In this document: piece by piece, positions 39,764-49,199 of the stretch
Position numbering within the stretch: the stretch's first letter is position 1
How the letters are laid out: the number at the start of each line of letters is the position of its first letter
DNA from: Nocardioides flavus (ex Wang et al. 2016)
GTDB taxonomy: Bacteria; Actinomycetota; Actinomycetes; Propionibacteriales; Nocardioidaceae
NCBI RefSeq assembly: GCF_014653115.1
Contig: NZ_BNAD01000001.1
Location: 843,433 to 907,432 of the forward strand
Direction: 5' to 3'
DNA: 64,000 nt
Notes under the pieces: generated by a model
Told to the model about the DNA's origin: nothing
Databases searched by the model: none
What the model saw: the letters and a program-made list of their open reading frames with translations, nothing else
Made by a program: the position numbers and the translations under genes

Positions 39764-42067
39764 ATGACGGGGATCTTGCCCGCGGTCGTCGCGCAACCGG
39801 AGCTCGAAGGAGGCAACCTCGTCCTGGTCGTCGTCGTCGCCCTGATCGCGCTCGGCGCGCTCGGGATGGCTGCGATGTTCAGGTCGCAGGTGCTGGCCGC
39901 GGGTGAGGGCACCGACAACATGAAGACCATCGCCCTGGCCGTCCAGGAAGGCGCCAACGCCTACCTGCAGCGCCAGTTCCGCACGCTGGGGATCTTCGCC
40001 GCGGTGGCGTTCGTGGTCCTGTTCGCGCTGCCGGCCGACGACATCACCGTCCGCATCGGGCGCTCCATCTTCTTCCTGGTCGGCGCCGGCTTCTCCGCCG
40101 CCATCGGCTACCTGGGCATGAGCCTGGCCGTGCGCGCCAACCTGCGCGTGGCCGCTGCCGCCGAGACCGAGGGCCGCGACCCCGCCATGACGATCGGCTT
40201 CCGCACGGGCGCGTTCGTCGGCATGGCGACCGTCGGCCTGGGCCTGCTCGGCGCGAGCGTGGTGGTCCTTCTGTTCAAGGACGAGGCGCCCGTGGTGCTC
40301 GAGGGCTTCGGCTTCGGCGCCGCGCTGCTCGCGATGTTCATGCGAGTCGGCGGCGGCATCTTCACGAAGGCTGCCGACGTCGGCGCCGACCTCGTCGGCA
40401 AGGTCGAGAACAACATCCCCGAGGACGACCCGCGCAACGCCGCCACGATCGCCGACAACGTGGGCGACAACGTGGGCGACTGCGCCGGCATGGCCGCCGA
40501 CCTGTTCGAGTCGTACGCCGTCACGCTGGTCGCCGCGCTGATCCTCGGCGCGGCCGCCTTCGGCGACAAGGGCCTGGTCTTCCCGCTGCTCATCCCGGCG
40601 ATCGGTGCGCTCACCGCGGTCCTCGGCATCTACATCACCAAGCCGAAGGCCGGCGAGAACGGCCTCACGACCATCAACCGCGCCTTCTACATCTCCGCCG
40701 CGGTCGGGGCGCTCGCCTCCGTGGTGCTGTCCTACGTCTACCTGCCGGGCGACTTCGCGGAGTTCGGTGACACCTTCGCCGGCGTCGACGGCGACCCGCG
40801 CTTCATCGCCAGCGCCGCCGTGGTCATCGGCATCGTGATGGCCGCAGGCATCCTGGCCCTCACCGGCTACTACACCGGCACCGAGTACCGCCCGGTGAAG
40901 GACGTCGGCAAGACCTCGCTCACCGGCCCCGCGACCGTGATCCTGTCCGGCCTGAGCGTCGGCTTCGAGTCCGCGGTCTACACCACGCTCGTCATCGGTG
41001 CAGCGGTCTTCGGAGCGTTCCTGCTCGGCGGCGCGACCCTGACGGTGTCGCTGTTCGCCGTCGCGCTGGCCGGTTGCGGCCTGCTGACCACCGTCGGCGT
41101 CATCGTCGCCATGGACACCTTCGGCCCGGTCTCCGACAACGCGCAGGGCATCGCCGAGATGTCCGGCGACGTCAGCGAGCAGGGCGCGCAGATCCTCACC
41201 GAGCTCGACGCCGTCGGCAACACCACCAAGGCGATCACCAAGGGCATCGCGATCGCGACGGCCGTGCTGGCCGCGACGGCGCTGTTCGGGTCGTACGCCA
41301 CGTCGGTGGGCGAGGCGCTCGCGGAGTCCGGCTCCGACGAGATCCTGAACTTCCAGGTCTTCAACCCGGCCGTCCTGGTCGGCGTGCTGCTCGGTGCGGC
41401 CGTGGTGTTCCTCTTCTCCGGGCTCGCGATCAACGCGGTGGCCCGCGCGGCCGGCGCGGTCGTGTTCGAGGTGCGTCGCCAGTTCCGCGAGATCCCCGGG
41501 ATCATGGAGGGCACCGGCCGTCCGGAGTACGGCAAGGTCGTCGACATCGTGACCCGCGACTCGCTGCGCGAGCTCGTGACGCCCGGCATCCTGGCCGTGA
41601 TGGCCCCGATCGCCGTCGGCTTCGGCCTCGGCGTCACGGCGCTGGCCGGCTTCCTCGCCGGTGCCATCGGCGCCGGCACCCTGATGGCTGTCTTCCTCGC
41701 CAACGCAGGCGGCGCGTGGGACAACGCCAAGAAGCTCGTCGAGGACGGCCACCACGGCGGCAAGGGTTCGGAGTCCCACGCCGCGACCGTCATCGGCGAC
41801 ACCGTCGGCGACCCGTTCAAGGACACCGCCGGCCCGGCCATCAACCCGCTCATCAAGGTGATGAACCTGGTCTCGCTGCTGATCGCCAGCGCCGTCGTCT
41901 CGATGAGCGTCGGCAAGGACGAGAACGACGCCCTGCGGATCGTGATCGCGCTCGTCGCGGTCGCGATCATCACGGCGGCGGTCGTCGTCTCCAAGCGGCG
42001 CGAGGTCGCGATCGCCGACGACGGTGACAACACCGGCTCGTCGTCGTTCAGCCCGCACCACGCCTGA
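39764..42067 (+). CDS. hppA: Proton-pumping membrane pyrophosphatase, K+-insensitive type
   Basis: A 767-residue integral membrane protein (about 16 spans) that hydrolyses pyrophosphate and pumps protons outward. The pyrophosphate site DVGADLVGKVE, the conserved DNVGDNVGDCAGMAADLFESY and the C-terminal GDTVGDPFKDTAGPAINPLIK are all intact. The segment GNTTKAITKG has lysine where K+-dependent enzymes have alanine, which marks the K+-independent class. It is transcribed alone, ending at a strong terminator. Confidence 0.97.
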   Translation: MTGILPAVVAQPELEGGNLVLVVVVALIALGALGMAAMFRSQVLAAGEGTDNMKTIALAVQEGANAYLQRQFRTLGIFAAVAFVVLFALPADDITVRIGRSIFFLVGAGFSAAIGYLGMSLAVRANLRVAAAAETEGRDPAMTIGFRTGAFVGMATVGLGLLGASVVVLLFKDEAPVVLEGFGFGAALLAMFMRVGGGIFTKAADVGADLVGKVENNIPEDDPRNAATIADNVGDNVGDCAGMAADLFESYAVTLVAALILGAAAFGDKGLVFPLLIPAIGALTAVLGIYITKPKAGENGLTTINRAFYISAAVGALASVVLSYVYLPGDFAEFGDTFAGVDGDPRFIASAAVVIGIVMAAGILALTGYYTGTEYRPVKDVGKTSLTGPATVILSGLSVGFESAVYTTLVIGAAVFGAFLLGGATLTVSLFAVALAGCGLLTTVGVIVAMDTFGPVSDNAQGIAEMSGDVSEQGAQILTELDAVGNTTKAITKGIAIATAVLAATALFGSYATSVGEALAESGSDEILNFQVFNPAVLVGVLLGAAVVFLFSGLAINAVARAAGAVVFEVRRQFREIPGIMEGTGRPEYGKVVDIVTRDSLRELVTPGILAVMAPIAVGFGLGVTALAGFLAGAIGAGTLMAVFLANAGGAWDNAKKLVEDGHHGGKGSESHAATVIGDTVGDPFKDTAGPAINPLIKVMNLVSLLIASAVVSMSVGKDENDALRIVIALVAVAIITAAVVVSKRREVAIADDGDNTGSSSFSPHHA

Positions 42068-42080
42068 CCCCGTACGACCG

Positions 42081-42115
42081 CAACGGCCCGTCGCCCTCGA
42101 GGTGGCGGGCCGTTG
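42081..42115. terminator. Bidirectional terminator between hppA and the BTAD regulator gene
   Basis: Perfect 10-bp arms CAACGGCCCG (42081-42090) and its complement (42106-42115) with a 15-nt loop, abutting the stop of the minus-strand regulator gene. Confidence 0.8.
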
Positions 42116-42925
42116 TCATGCCCGCGGCAGGTCTGACAGCCGCGGCCGCGGCGCGCGAAGCAGCGCCTGGAGCTCGGCGCTGGTGCGCAGGCCGAGCTCG
42201 TTGCGCAGCAGTCGCGCGTAGGTGTCGAGGGCGCGGTGTGCCTCGACCTGGTTGCCCTCGGCGAGGTGGGCGAGCAGCAGCGCCCGCTGCCCGCTCTCGC
42301 GCAGCGGCTCGAGGTGCACCGCGCACAGGGCTGCCTCGACGGCCTCGGCGCACCTGCCCTGCTCGCGCAGCAGGGTGCTGAGCGCCTCGAGACCGTGCAG
42401 CACGCGCTGGCGCAGACGTTCGCGCTCGAAGATGACCCAGTCGTCGTACCAGCCCGGGAGCACGTCGTCGGGGTCCAGCGGCCGGCCCTCCAGCACCAGG
42501 TCGTCGTCGGTGTGCGTGCCGCGGACCAGGCGGTCGGCCCAGGACGCGACTGCGTGCACGTCGACGTCGACCCGTTCGCGGAGCGTCACCACGCCGTGCT
42601 CATTGCTCAGCAGGTCGAGCCCCGCGCTGCGCAGACGCCACATGGCCGAACGCAGGTTGCCGGCCGCGCGGTCGTCGGAGCCGTTGGGCCACAGGCTGCC
42701 CGCCACGCGGCGCCGGTCGACGCGGCCGCCGCGCAACGCGACCAGGACGAGCAGCCGCTGCGAGCCTTCGGGCACGACGATGCGGGTGCCGTGGTGCAGC
42801 ACGCTCGGCCCCCCGAACAGGCACAGGAGCGCGCGCGGAGTGCATCGCTGGTCACGATCCAGATCCGTGCTCACGACCGACTCCCGGATGTCGACGGCCC
42901 TCGGGTGACCGCCCTCTTCGGTCAC
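42116..42925 (-). CDS. BTAD-domain transcriptional regulator
   Basis: A 269-residue SARP-like regulator: an N-terminal winged helix (residues about 30-120, with RLLVLVALRGGRVDRRRVAGSLWP) and a C-terminal bacterial transcriptional activation domain of TPR-like helices (residues about 150-265, ALLLAHLAEGNQVEAHRALDTYARLLRNELG). There is no ATPase domain, so it is the small class. I chose the GTG at 42925 because AAGAGGA lies about 7 nt upstream. It is the last gene of the minus-strand cassette at 42116-49969 and is its likely regulator. Confidence 0.85.
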   Translation of the reverse strand: MTEEGGHPRAVDIRESVVSTDLDRDQRCTPRALLCLFGGPSVLHHGTRIVVPEGSQRLLVLVALRGGRVDRRRVAGSLWPNGSDDRAAGNLRSAMWRLRSAGLDLLSNEHGVVTLRERVDVDVHAVASWADRLVRGTHTDDDLVLEGRPLDPDDVLPGWYDDWVIFERERLRQRVLHGLEALSTLLREQGRCAEAVEAALCAVHLEPLRESGQRALLLAHLAEGNQVEAHRALDTYARLLRNELGLRTSAELQALLRAPRPRLSDLPRA

Positions 42926-42969
42926 GTGCAGGTCCTCTTGCTGAGTAAAGACCACTGCGGGGCCCGGAG

Positions 42970-43152
42970 TCACGGGAATCGGGAAGGTATCGACCGGTCG
43001 AGGAACGCCTGCACGAGTGGCAGCACCTCGGCGGGGTCGGTCAGCCGCCACTGGTCTAGAACACGTCCGGCGAGGTCGTGGGAGGTCAGGACCGACAGCA
43101 GGACGGAGCCCGGTCCCTCCACCTCGACCCGGATGAGGCACACGGCGCACAT
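42970..43152 (-). CDS. 60-residue hypothetical protein of the peptidase cassette
   Basis: The ATG at 43152 is 3 nt after the stop of the giant peptidase gene, and the regulator gene starts 44 nt after its end. The product begins MCAVCLIRVEVEGPG, has a beta-strand pattern (SVLLSVLTSHDLAGRV), then an amphipathic helix (PAEVLPLVQAFLDRS). Two cysteines near the start (C2, C5) form a CxxC pair. The composition is protein-like rather than shadow-like. No family is recognised. Confidence 0.6.
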   Translation of the reverse strand: MCAVCLIRVEVEGPGSVLLSVLTSHDLAGRVLDQWRLTDPAEVLPLVQAFLDRSIPSRFP

Positions 43153-43155
43153 CGG

Positions 43156-46100
43156 TCACTGCGCCCGGCGCGAGGCGCGGATCCCGGCGAGCACCACGCG
43201 CCCGACGCCGTCGGGTCGGGCGTCGAAGTGCATGATGTCGCCGCTCTCAGCGCCGAAGTCGATCGCGCCCCACGCCAGCCGGCCGCTGTCGCGCAGGGCG
43301 ATCACGAGGTCGCGGTTCATCGACATGAATCCCTTGAGCGGGTCGCGCACCCGATCCCCTGAGGCGAAGTTGGAGCCCGGCAGCCGTAGCCGGTCGAGGT
43401 CGACCCGCGCCTGTCCCGCCCACCGTGCGGCCGCCGCGTCGGGCGGCTCTCCCTCGCGGACCACACCGGCGACCGCCCGGTTGCGGTCGACGTGCGCGCG
43501 CATCCCCGCCACGTCGCCGGCGAGCCCGAGGTAGGCGACGAGCTCGCGGTCGAGGGTGCGGAGGGTGTCGTACGCAGCGGCCGTGGTGCCGCGTGAGAGC
43601 CGGGACAGGAACGGCGGCGCCGTGTCGACGACCCGTCCACCCACGACGAGCGCGGCCCGGTTGCAGGCTTGGCGCATCGCCTCGTTGGACACCGGGGCGC
43701 CGGGGTTGCCCAAGATCCACGGGCTCGCCGTGTACTCGATGTCGGTCGCCAGCCCGAACGAGTGCATCGACGCACGCCCCGGACGGGCGCCGCCGTGCGC
43801 CTCCCGGATGCCGAGGGCGCGGCCGAGCTCGGCGTCGGACAGCGTCGCGTAGGCCGGCTGCCGTCGCAGGGCGGCCTCGGCGGCCCGGAGCTTGGCCAGC
43901 AGCACCTCGTGGATGCCGTTGCGGAACCGCCTGCCCAGCCACACCGGGTCGACCATCCCGTCCCACCAGCGCTCGGGGGTGTGACCGGTCGGGGCCAGCT
44001 CCGCGCGGACGGTGCCCAGGACCCCGGTGGCCCACTCGTTGGCGAAGCCGGTACCGCCCTCGACCGGCGGGGGCGGGGTGACGGGCACGTCCTCGGCAAG
44101 GGTGGACGGCGTGACGAGTCGCTGCACCTGCGCGAAGACCGTCGCAGCGTGCCGACGCTGCTGGGCGAGCCGGTCTCGCAGCCCGTCCGGGCAGGGTGGG
44201 GCGGTCGCGGCGAGGGCGTCGTCGAGGTGGGCGAGCTTGTCGGCGGCCGTCGTCCAGCGCGCGAGCCGGGTGAGGATCTGCGGCAGGCAGCCGGAGAACC
44301 GGACGCCTGCGCTGAGCAGCAGCGCGGTCAGCACGAAGGTGTCGCGATCGGGGCGGGTGACGTCGAGTGGGCCGACGCCGGCGGCGCGGATCCGGGTGAG
44401 CGCAGGCTCGAGCCACCACGACGTCGTGTCGACGACCATCTGCTGCACGTGCGGCCAGACCACGGCGTCGCGGAAGCACCCGGCGACCCGACGGCGGTAG
44501 TCGGGGTCGCGGGGACCCGTCCCCGGGACGCCGCGCATCAGGTAGGTCGCGTTGGTGTCGCGGTCCGCCGCGCGCCCGTGGAGGGTGTCGGTGACGGTGC
44601 CCCGGGCCACGACCAGGTCGGGGTGGTCGGTGTGCCACGTCATGTCCCAGCCCAGCGGCGCGCCGAGAGCGCTCGCGAACAGCGCGGGGTCCTCCGAGCG
44701 CAGCTGCCACAGGAAGCGGAAGAGGGCGGCGCGGTCGGCGTTGAACTGGATCGGCCCGAGGCTGACACCGGCACCGGCGTCCCACGCGTTGATGCTCTCC
44801 ATCCGGCCCTCGACCCGGGCGATGACCGGCAGGTAGCAGTCGGGCTCGCGCAGCGGCGCGACCAGTGGCGGCAGTGTCACCCCGTTGACGACTCCGCCCG
44901 CGTCGTACGGAGGGTCGCCGCGCTGGACGCGGCGCACGGGGAACGCCGCTGCCCCGTGGTGCGCGAGGGTCGCGCGCAGGAGCGGGACCCCGAGGGCGCG
45001 AGCCTGCGCCGTGGTCAGGGTCGTCGCGCCGGCCAGGCGGGCGGCCCACTCGTCGCGCTGGGCGTCGCGGTCGCGGGCGGCGAGCCCGTAGAAGGAACGC
45101 AGTCCCGGCACGTCCACGCGCCGCGGACCGGGGGAGGAGGGATCCACGGGGACGTAGACACGCTCGCCGCCGTTGACGGTGATCACCTGCAGCCCCGTCC
45201 CGTCGAAGCCCGCGACGGGGGTGGTGAGCCAGCACACCGCGGGCCCGAAGGGCGCGACCTGCCACCCCCTGGCAGTCGCGGAGGCGACCTGGTGGCCGGT
45301 GCGGGCGGAGAGTGCCTCGATCATCGCGGCGTCAGGGTCGGCCGCCGTGCGTACGGGGGCCCGCGTGTCGACGCGGTGCGTGAACGGCGCACCGCCCGGT
45401 CGGTTGAGGGTCAGGGTGCCCAGCACGGCCTCGTCCGGGGGCGCGTCCTCGCCGTGGAGCCAGGCCAGGACCCGCTGGTCGGGTGCCGCCGTGGCGGTCG
45501 CGGTGGTGGTCATGGTTCCTCCTGGTGTGGGTGTGGTCGGGTTGAGGACGTCGGGGACGGTGCGCGGGACCGCGGACGTCGGTGCGTGGGCCAGGTCGAG
45601 CGCGAGCCGGCAGGCGGCAGCCGCGTCGAGCAGGCCGGCGCCGTGACGGGGGTCCGGCCGCTCGGGCGCTCGCGCGCTCTCCATGACGATCCAGCGCGTC
45701 AGCGCCATCGGGAGGAGCCGCGGCAGCGCGGCCTCGAAGACCAGGGCGACGGTGCCGGTGACGTGGGGCGCCGCCATGCTGGTCCCGCTCTTGCGGGTGA
45801 GCGCGTCGCGCACCCGGCGCCCGTCCACGAGGGACGACGACCGTGCGGCGAGGACGCGGTCGCCGGGCGCCGACACGTCGGGCTTGGGACGTCCGTCGCG
45901 GCTGGGTCCCTCGCTGGAGAAGGCCGCGGGCGGGCGGTCTGCCGCGTGGTGGTCGTAGGCCCCGACCGCGAGCGGGAGCCGGCCGTTGCAGATGGAGCCG
46001 GTCGTCGAGCGTGAGGTGGCGACCTCGGCCGGGAAGCGTGCCTGGTGCGAGCCCGAGGTCCGTTCGACCCAGGCCTCGACGCGCCCGTCGTGGATGGTGC

Positions 46101-47361
46101 GGCCGGTCAGGCGCACGATCCAGCGCCCCGCCGGTGCTCCCGGCATGAGGAAGAGGTCGACGACGTTGTCGGCGTTGTTGGGGTCGCCGAGGCGCGAGAA
46201 CCCGGAGGCGACGACACGTGCTCCGTCCCGGTGCACGTCGTGCGTGCCGGGCTCGAGGGCGAGCACGGGAGAGCCGTCGGGCGCCAGGAGGGTGGCCGCG
46301 ACGCGGTCGCGGCCGTCGTACCAGAGCTCGAGCTCGGTCCCCTCGGGTGGCGGGGCCGGGACGTCCCACGGCAGGTCCAGCACCTCGTCCGCGGCCACGT
46401 GGAGCGTGGCGTGCATCCTCCCGGCGTGGTAGTTGCCGCAGCTCATCACGATCGCGACCCCGGGAGTGGTGGCCAGCAGGTGGTCGAAGGCACGGGTGAC
46501 CAGCAGGGTGTCGTCGTGGGGGCCTCCGGTGCGGCCCAGGCTCATGTGGATCACGAGGGGCCGGCCGGCCGCCCGCCGCACGGCCCAGTCGCAGGCCTCG
46601 AGGATCCGCGCGGAGTCGCCCAGGGTGTCCTCGCGCGCGGTGTCCTCGCCCCGGAGGTGGACGAAGGCGAGCGATGCGCCCGGCGCGACGCCGGGGCTCG
46701 CCCCAGGCGCGCGGCCGCGGCCGACAGCGATGTCGGCGACGTGGGTGCCGTGGCTGCCCTCACGGGCGGGGTCGACGTCGCCGTGGTCGTAGCCGAGGAC
46801 GGCGTGCGGGTCGTCGGTGCCCAGGGCCGCGTCGATCGCCGCCCGGGTCAGCTCCCTGCCGTAGCCGAAGGGCTGCGGACTGGCCGGGGTTGTCGCCCCC
46901 CGCTGGTCCCACAGCGCCTCGACGACGGTGCGGCCGTCCGCCTCACGGAGGTTCGCGTGCGTCACGTCGAGCCCCCAGTCGAGCACGACCACCAGGACGC
47001 CCGCGCCGGTCGGGGCGCCCGCGCCCGCGCGGAGCGGCAGGTCGGCGGGCCCGGCGCGGACGTCGGTCATGGTCTCGGCGAGGGCGGGACCGTAGGTCCG
47101 GGTGGCCTTGAGGCTGCGCACGGCCGGGTGCGCGCGGACGGACGCGAGGTCGCCGAGCCGGACGCGCGCGGTGACCACGCCACCGAAGGCGCTGACCACG
47201 CGCAGTCCGGGCACGTGGGCGCCGGCGGGGTCCAGGCGGGCGATGAGCGGCGCGACGTCGTCGGCGTGCGCCTCGGTGGGAGCCGGCACCAGGGTCGAAC
47301 CGGTGCGGGTCAGCAGCTGCTGTCCCAGCGCCGGGTCGACCCGTGCGCCGAGGTCCGTCAT
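43156..47361 (-). CDS. Giant subtilase (S8) - M15-like peptidase fusion
   Basis: A 1401-residue protein with no signal peptide. Residues 1-616 hold a subtilisin domain: D128 (VVLDWGLD), H204 (EGSHGTHVAD), N310 (MSCGNYHAG) and S528 (SGTSMAAPHVTG). After a Thr/Pro-rich linker comes a second part (617-1401) with an unrecognised middle region (NAWDAGAGVSLGPIQFN near residue 850) and a C-terminal M15-type peptidoglycan-peptidase signature: H1200 and D1207 in S-x-H-x2-G-x-A-x-D, and H1378 in IMHFD. A strong internal ribosome-binding site (45523-45518) precedes Met617, so the second part may also be made alone. A link to cell-wall remodelling is likely. Confidence 0.85.
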   Translation of the reverse strand: MTDLGARVDPALGQQLLTRTGSTLVPAPTEAHADDVAPLIARLDPAGAHVPGLRVVSAFGGVVTARVRLGDLASVRAHPAVRSLKATRTYGPALAETMTDVRAGPADLPLRAGAGAPTGAGVLVVVLDWGLDVTHANLREADGRTVVEALWDQRGATTPASPQPFGYGRELTRAAIDAALGTDDPHAVLGYDHGDVDPAREGSHGTHVADIAVGRGRAPGASPGVAPGASLAFVHLRGEDTAREDTLGDSARILEACDWAVRRAAGRPLVIHMSLGRTGGPHDDTLLVTRAFDHLLATTPGVAIVMSCGNYHAGRMHATLHVAADEVLDLPWDVPAPPPEGTELELWYDGRDRVAATLLAPDGSPVLALEPGTHDVHRDGARVVASGFSRLGDPNNADNVVDLFLMPGAPAGRWIVRLTGRTIHDGRVEAWVERTSGSHQARFPAEVATSRSTTGSICNGRLPLAVGAYDHHAADRPPAAFSSEGPSRDGRPKPDVSAPGDRVLAARSSSLVDGRRVRDALTRKSGTSMAAPHVTGTVALVFEAALPRLLPMALTRWIVMESARAPERPDPRHGAGLLDAAAACRLALDLAHAPTSAVPRTVPDVLNPTTPTPGGTMTTTATATAAPDQRVLAWLHGEDAPPDEAVLGTLTLNRPGGAPFTHRVDTRAPVRTAADPDAAMIEALSARTGHQVASATARGWQVAPFGPAVCWLTTPVAGFDGTGLQVITVNGGERVYVPVDPSSPGPRRVDVPGLRSFYGLAARDRDAQRDEWAARLAGATTLTTAQARALGVPLLRATLAHHGAAAFPVRRVQRGDPPYDAGGVVNGVTLPPLVAPLREPDCYLPVIARVEGRMESINAWDAGAGVSLGPIQFNADRAALFRFLWQLRSEDPALFASALGAPLGWDMTWHTDHPDLVVARGTVTDTLHGRAADRDTNATYLMRGVPGTGPRDPDYRRRVAGCFRDAVVWPHVQQMVVDTTSWWLEPALTRIRAAGVGPLDVTRPDRDTFVLTALLLSAGVRFSGCLPQILTRLARWTTAADKLAHLDDALAATAPPCPDGLRDRLAQQRRHAATVFAQVQRLVTPSTLAEDVPVTPPPPVEGGTGFANEWATGVLGTVRAELAPTGHTPERWWDGMVDPVWLGRRFRNGIHEVLLAKLRAAEAALRRQPAYATLSDAELGRALGIREAHGGARPGRASMHSFGLATDIEYTASPWILGNPGAPVSNEAMRQACNRAALVVGGRVVDTAPPFLSRLSRGTTAAAYDTLRTLDRELVAYLGLAGDVAGMRAHVDRNRAVAGVVREGEPPDAAAARWAGQARVDLDRLRLPGSNFASGDRVRDPLKGFMSMNRDLVIALRDSGRLAWGAIDFGAESGDIMHFDARPDGVGRVVLAGIRASRRAQ
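45518..45523 (-). promoter_or_regulatory. Internal Shine-Dalgarno inside the peptidase fusion
   Basis: AGGAGG on the minus strand is followed after AACC by an in-frame ATG (45513-45511) encoding Met617, then MTTTATATAA. No stop codon separates it from the subtilase part. This is one of the strongest ribosome-binding sites in the window and lies exactly at the domain junction. Confidence 0.7.
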
Positions 47362-47399
47362 GCCCGTGACCTGTCGGGATCGCGTGGCGTCCGGGGCCC

Positions 47400-47945
47400 T
47401 CAGTCCTCCCCGGCCGGCCTGACGATCTTGTCGCGGTCGGCGCCCGGGAGGAGATCGAGGTAGTCGTCGAACGGCTCCGCCTCGTCGGCCGTGAACAGCA
47501 GGTTCTTGGTTCGGCCGATCGCCTCGATGAGCATCTCCGTGGCGAGCCCGAGCGCGTTCCACAGCTCCTTGGTCGACTCCCCGGACTCTCCCGCGACCGC
47601 GCGCGTCGTACGGCCGCCGTCGTCGCGGTCGACGGCCGCGGTGAACTGGGCGGCCAGCGTGTCGGGCGCGAGGTCGCGCAGCGCCGGTTGGGCCGCGAAC
47701 GCCGCCGTCGCCGGCTGGCCGCCGACGATGGCCTCGAGGGCGCTGATGACCGCAGCCGCGGCCTTCCTCTCCCGCCGCAGGCTGTCCTTGGCCACCGTGC
47801 CCACGGCGAGCGCGCCGAAGGCGGCCCGGGTGGCGGCGGTGCCGGGGACGAGGGTGAGGAAGGTGGCCTCCTCCGCCCGCTTGCGCTCGGCCTTCTTCAT
47901 CGCCGCGAGTGAGACCACCGGCAGCACGTTCGGATCGATCGCCAT
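47400..47945 (-). CDS. Hypothetical helical protein of the peptidase cassette
   Basis: A 181-residue mostly helical, soluble protein (MAIDPNVLPVVSLAAMKKAERKRAEEATF at the start, split here by a basic helix; ESTKELWNALGLATEMLIEAIGRTKNLLF later), ending with an acidic segment (TADEAEPFDDYLDLLPG). No cysteines and no signal peptide. I chose the ATG at 47945 because GGTGAG lies about 8 nt upstream; a GTG at 47954 is also in frame. No family is recognised. It lies 10 nt after the acidic Met-rich gene and about 40 nt before the peptidase gene. Confidence 0.75.
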   Translation of the reverse strand: MAIDPNVLPVVSLAAMKKAERKRAEEATFLTLVPGTAATRAAFGALAVGTVAKDSLRRERKAAAAVISALEAIVGGQPATAAFAAQPALRDLAPDTLAAQFTAAVDRDDGGRTTRAVAGESGESTKELWNALGLATEMLIEAIGRTKNLLFTADEAEPFDDYLDLLPGADRDKIVRPAGED

Positions 47946-47955
47946 CTCGCTCACC

Positions 47956-48702
47956 TCACCGGAAGGCCATCATCATGGCGATGGGCAGCATCGAGTCCGA
48001 CGACGAGCCGCCTCCGGACATCATCAGCGGCAGCATCATCATCATGCTGCTGTCGGAGTCGTCGTCGACGTTGGCGGACCCCGTGACCGTGGCCCCCGAC
48101 GCGATGGGGTGGGTGTGGTCCTCGAGGGCGTCCTGGGCGGACCGCGTCGCCATCATCGACATGACCATCGTCATCATCTGCTGCTGGCTCTGGTCCGCCT
48201 TGAGCTTGGCGAAGTGACGCCGCAGCGACACGCGACTCCTCGCCGAGTCCGCGCGGAGCTTGGCGATGTCCTTCTGGGTGTCGACCACGACGGCGCCCAC
48301 ACGGGTGCGCAGCGTGTCGAGGTCCTTGCTCAACGTGTTGACGCGTGCGGCGTCCCGGTTGATGCCGTCCTGGAGCTTGCGGATCCCGGCCTCGAACTCC
48401 TGCCGGGTGACCACCGGCTCGGGCAGGCGGAGCGTCGCGTTGCCCGCCGGGGTGTTCAGCGTCGCTGTCGACACCCCCCGGCCCGGCACGCCGACGTTGA
48501 CCGCCGGCAGCGGCGGCTTGGGCGTCGGCTTCGATCCGAACAGCCCGCCGATCGCGTTGCCGATCAGCTGGGCGGGCCCGCCGAGCAGCGTTCCGAGGAA
48601 CTCCGACTCGTCGTCCCACGCCTCGGTGACCAGGGACTCGTCGTCCCAGGCTTCGTCGTCCCAGGACTCGTCGTCCCAGGCTTCGGTCTCCATCGCCGTC
48701 AT
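47956..48702 (-). CDS. Acidic WDDE-tagged, coiled-coil, Met-rich protein
   Basis: A 248-residue protein of striking layout. Residues 1-34 carry four WDDE repeats (W9, W14, W19, W29). Residues 35-56 are a Gly/Leu-rich hydrophobic segment (FLGTLLGGPAQLIGNAIGGLFG). A Pro-rich linker leads to a coiled coil (about 100-165, FEAGIRKLQDGINRDAARVNT). The C-terminal part is Met-rich (MMTMVMSMM, then SSMMMMLPLMM and IAMMMAFR). AGGAG lies 7 nt before the ATG, which overlaps the stop of the upstream gene (ATGA). I know of no characterised family with this plan. The acidic aromatic head resembles a sorting or packing tag. Confidence 0.8.
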   Translation of the reverse strand: MTAMETEAWDDESWDDEAWDDESLVTEAWDDESEFLGTLLGGPAQLIGNAIGGLFGSKPTPKPPLPAVNVGVPGRGVSTATLNTPAGNATLRLPEPVVTRQEFEAGIRKLQDGINRDAARVNTLSKDLDTLRTRVGAVVVDTQKDIAKLRADSARSRVSLRRHFAKLKADQSQQQMMTMVMSMMATRSAQDALEDHTHPIASGATVTGSANVDDDSDSSMMMMLPLMMSGGGSSSDSMLPIAMMMAFR

Positions 48703-49199
48703 GGCATCTCCTGCTTCGTAGGTGTGGTGGTGTCGGGGGAATCGAGGGGTCGCAGCGTGCGGTGCGACCCGGGTTGCGGGACCAGGGCGAGCCCGACCCG
48801 TCGCAGCGCAGGGGCGAGCCAGTCGACGAGCTCGTCGACGGCGGGACGTCGGTGGCCGGGACCTCCGCGGCCGCGACAACGGGGACAGGCGTCGACGAGC
48901 CCCCAGCACTGGGGGCAGGCGCCGAGCAGCCGTGCGACCCAGGCCGTCATCTCGTTGGCCGCCACGAGCGCCTCACGCAGCTGCTGGTTGGCGCGCAGGG
49001 CAGCCTCGAAGCGACGCTCCAGCACGTCGACGGGGTCGGGCTCCAGGTGGTCCCCCTGAGCCTGGAGCCGGGCGAGCAGCAGTCCCGCCACCGGGTCGTG
49101 GGCGGCGCGCTCGGTGAGCTGCCGCAGCAGGGCTGCCTGGACGTCGTCGGCGTCCCGGGCGGTCCCGCCGCCGGCCTCGTCGACCGTACGGGTGCTCAC
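48699..49199 (-). CDS. Double CxxC (zinc-finger-like) protein of the peptidase cassette
   Basis: A 166-residue helical protein with a central CPQC-x6-CPRC motif (C95, C98, C105, C108) followed by GRGG, which resembles a zinc ribbon or one DnaJ CxxCxGxG unit. The first 90 residues are helical (LERRFEAALRANQQLREALVAANE), suggesting oligomerisation. The GTG start overlaps the stop of the glycine-zipper gene (GTGA), and its own stop overlaps the next start. No family is recognised. Confidence 0.78.
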   Translation of the reverse strand: MSTRTVDEAGGGTARDADDVQAALLRQLTERAAHDPVAGLLLARLQAQGDHLEPDPVDVLERRFEAALRANQQLREALVAANEMTAWVARLLGACPQCWGLVDACPRCRGRGGPGHRRPAVDELVDWLAPALRRVGLALVPQPGSHRTLRPLDSPDTTTPTKQEMP

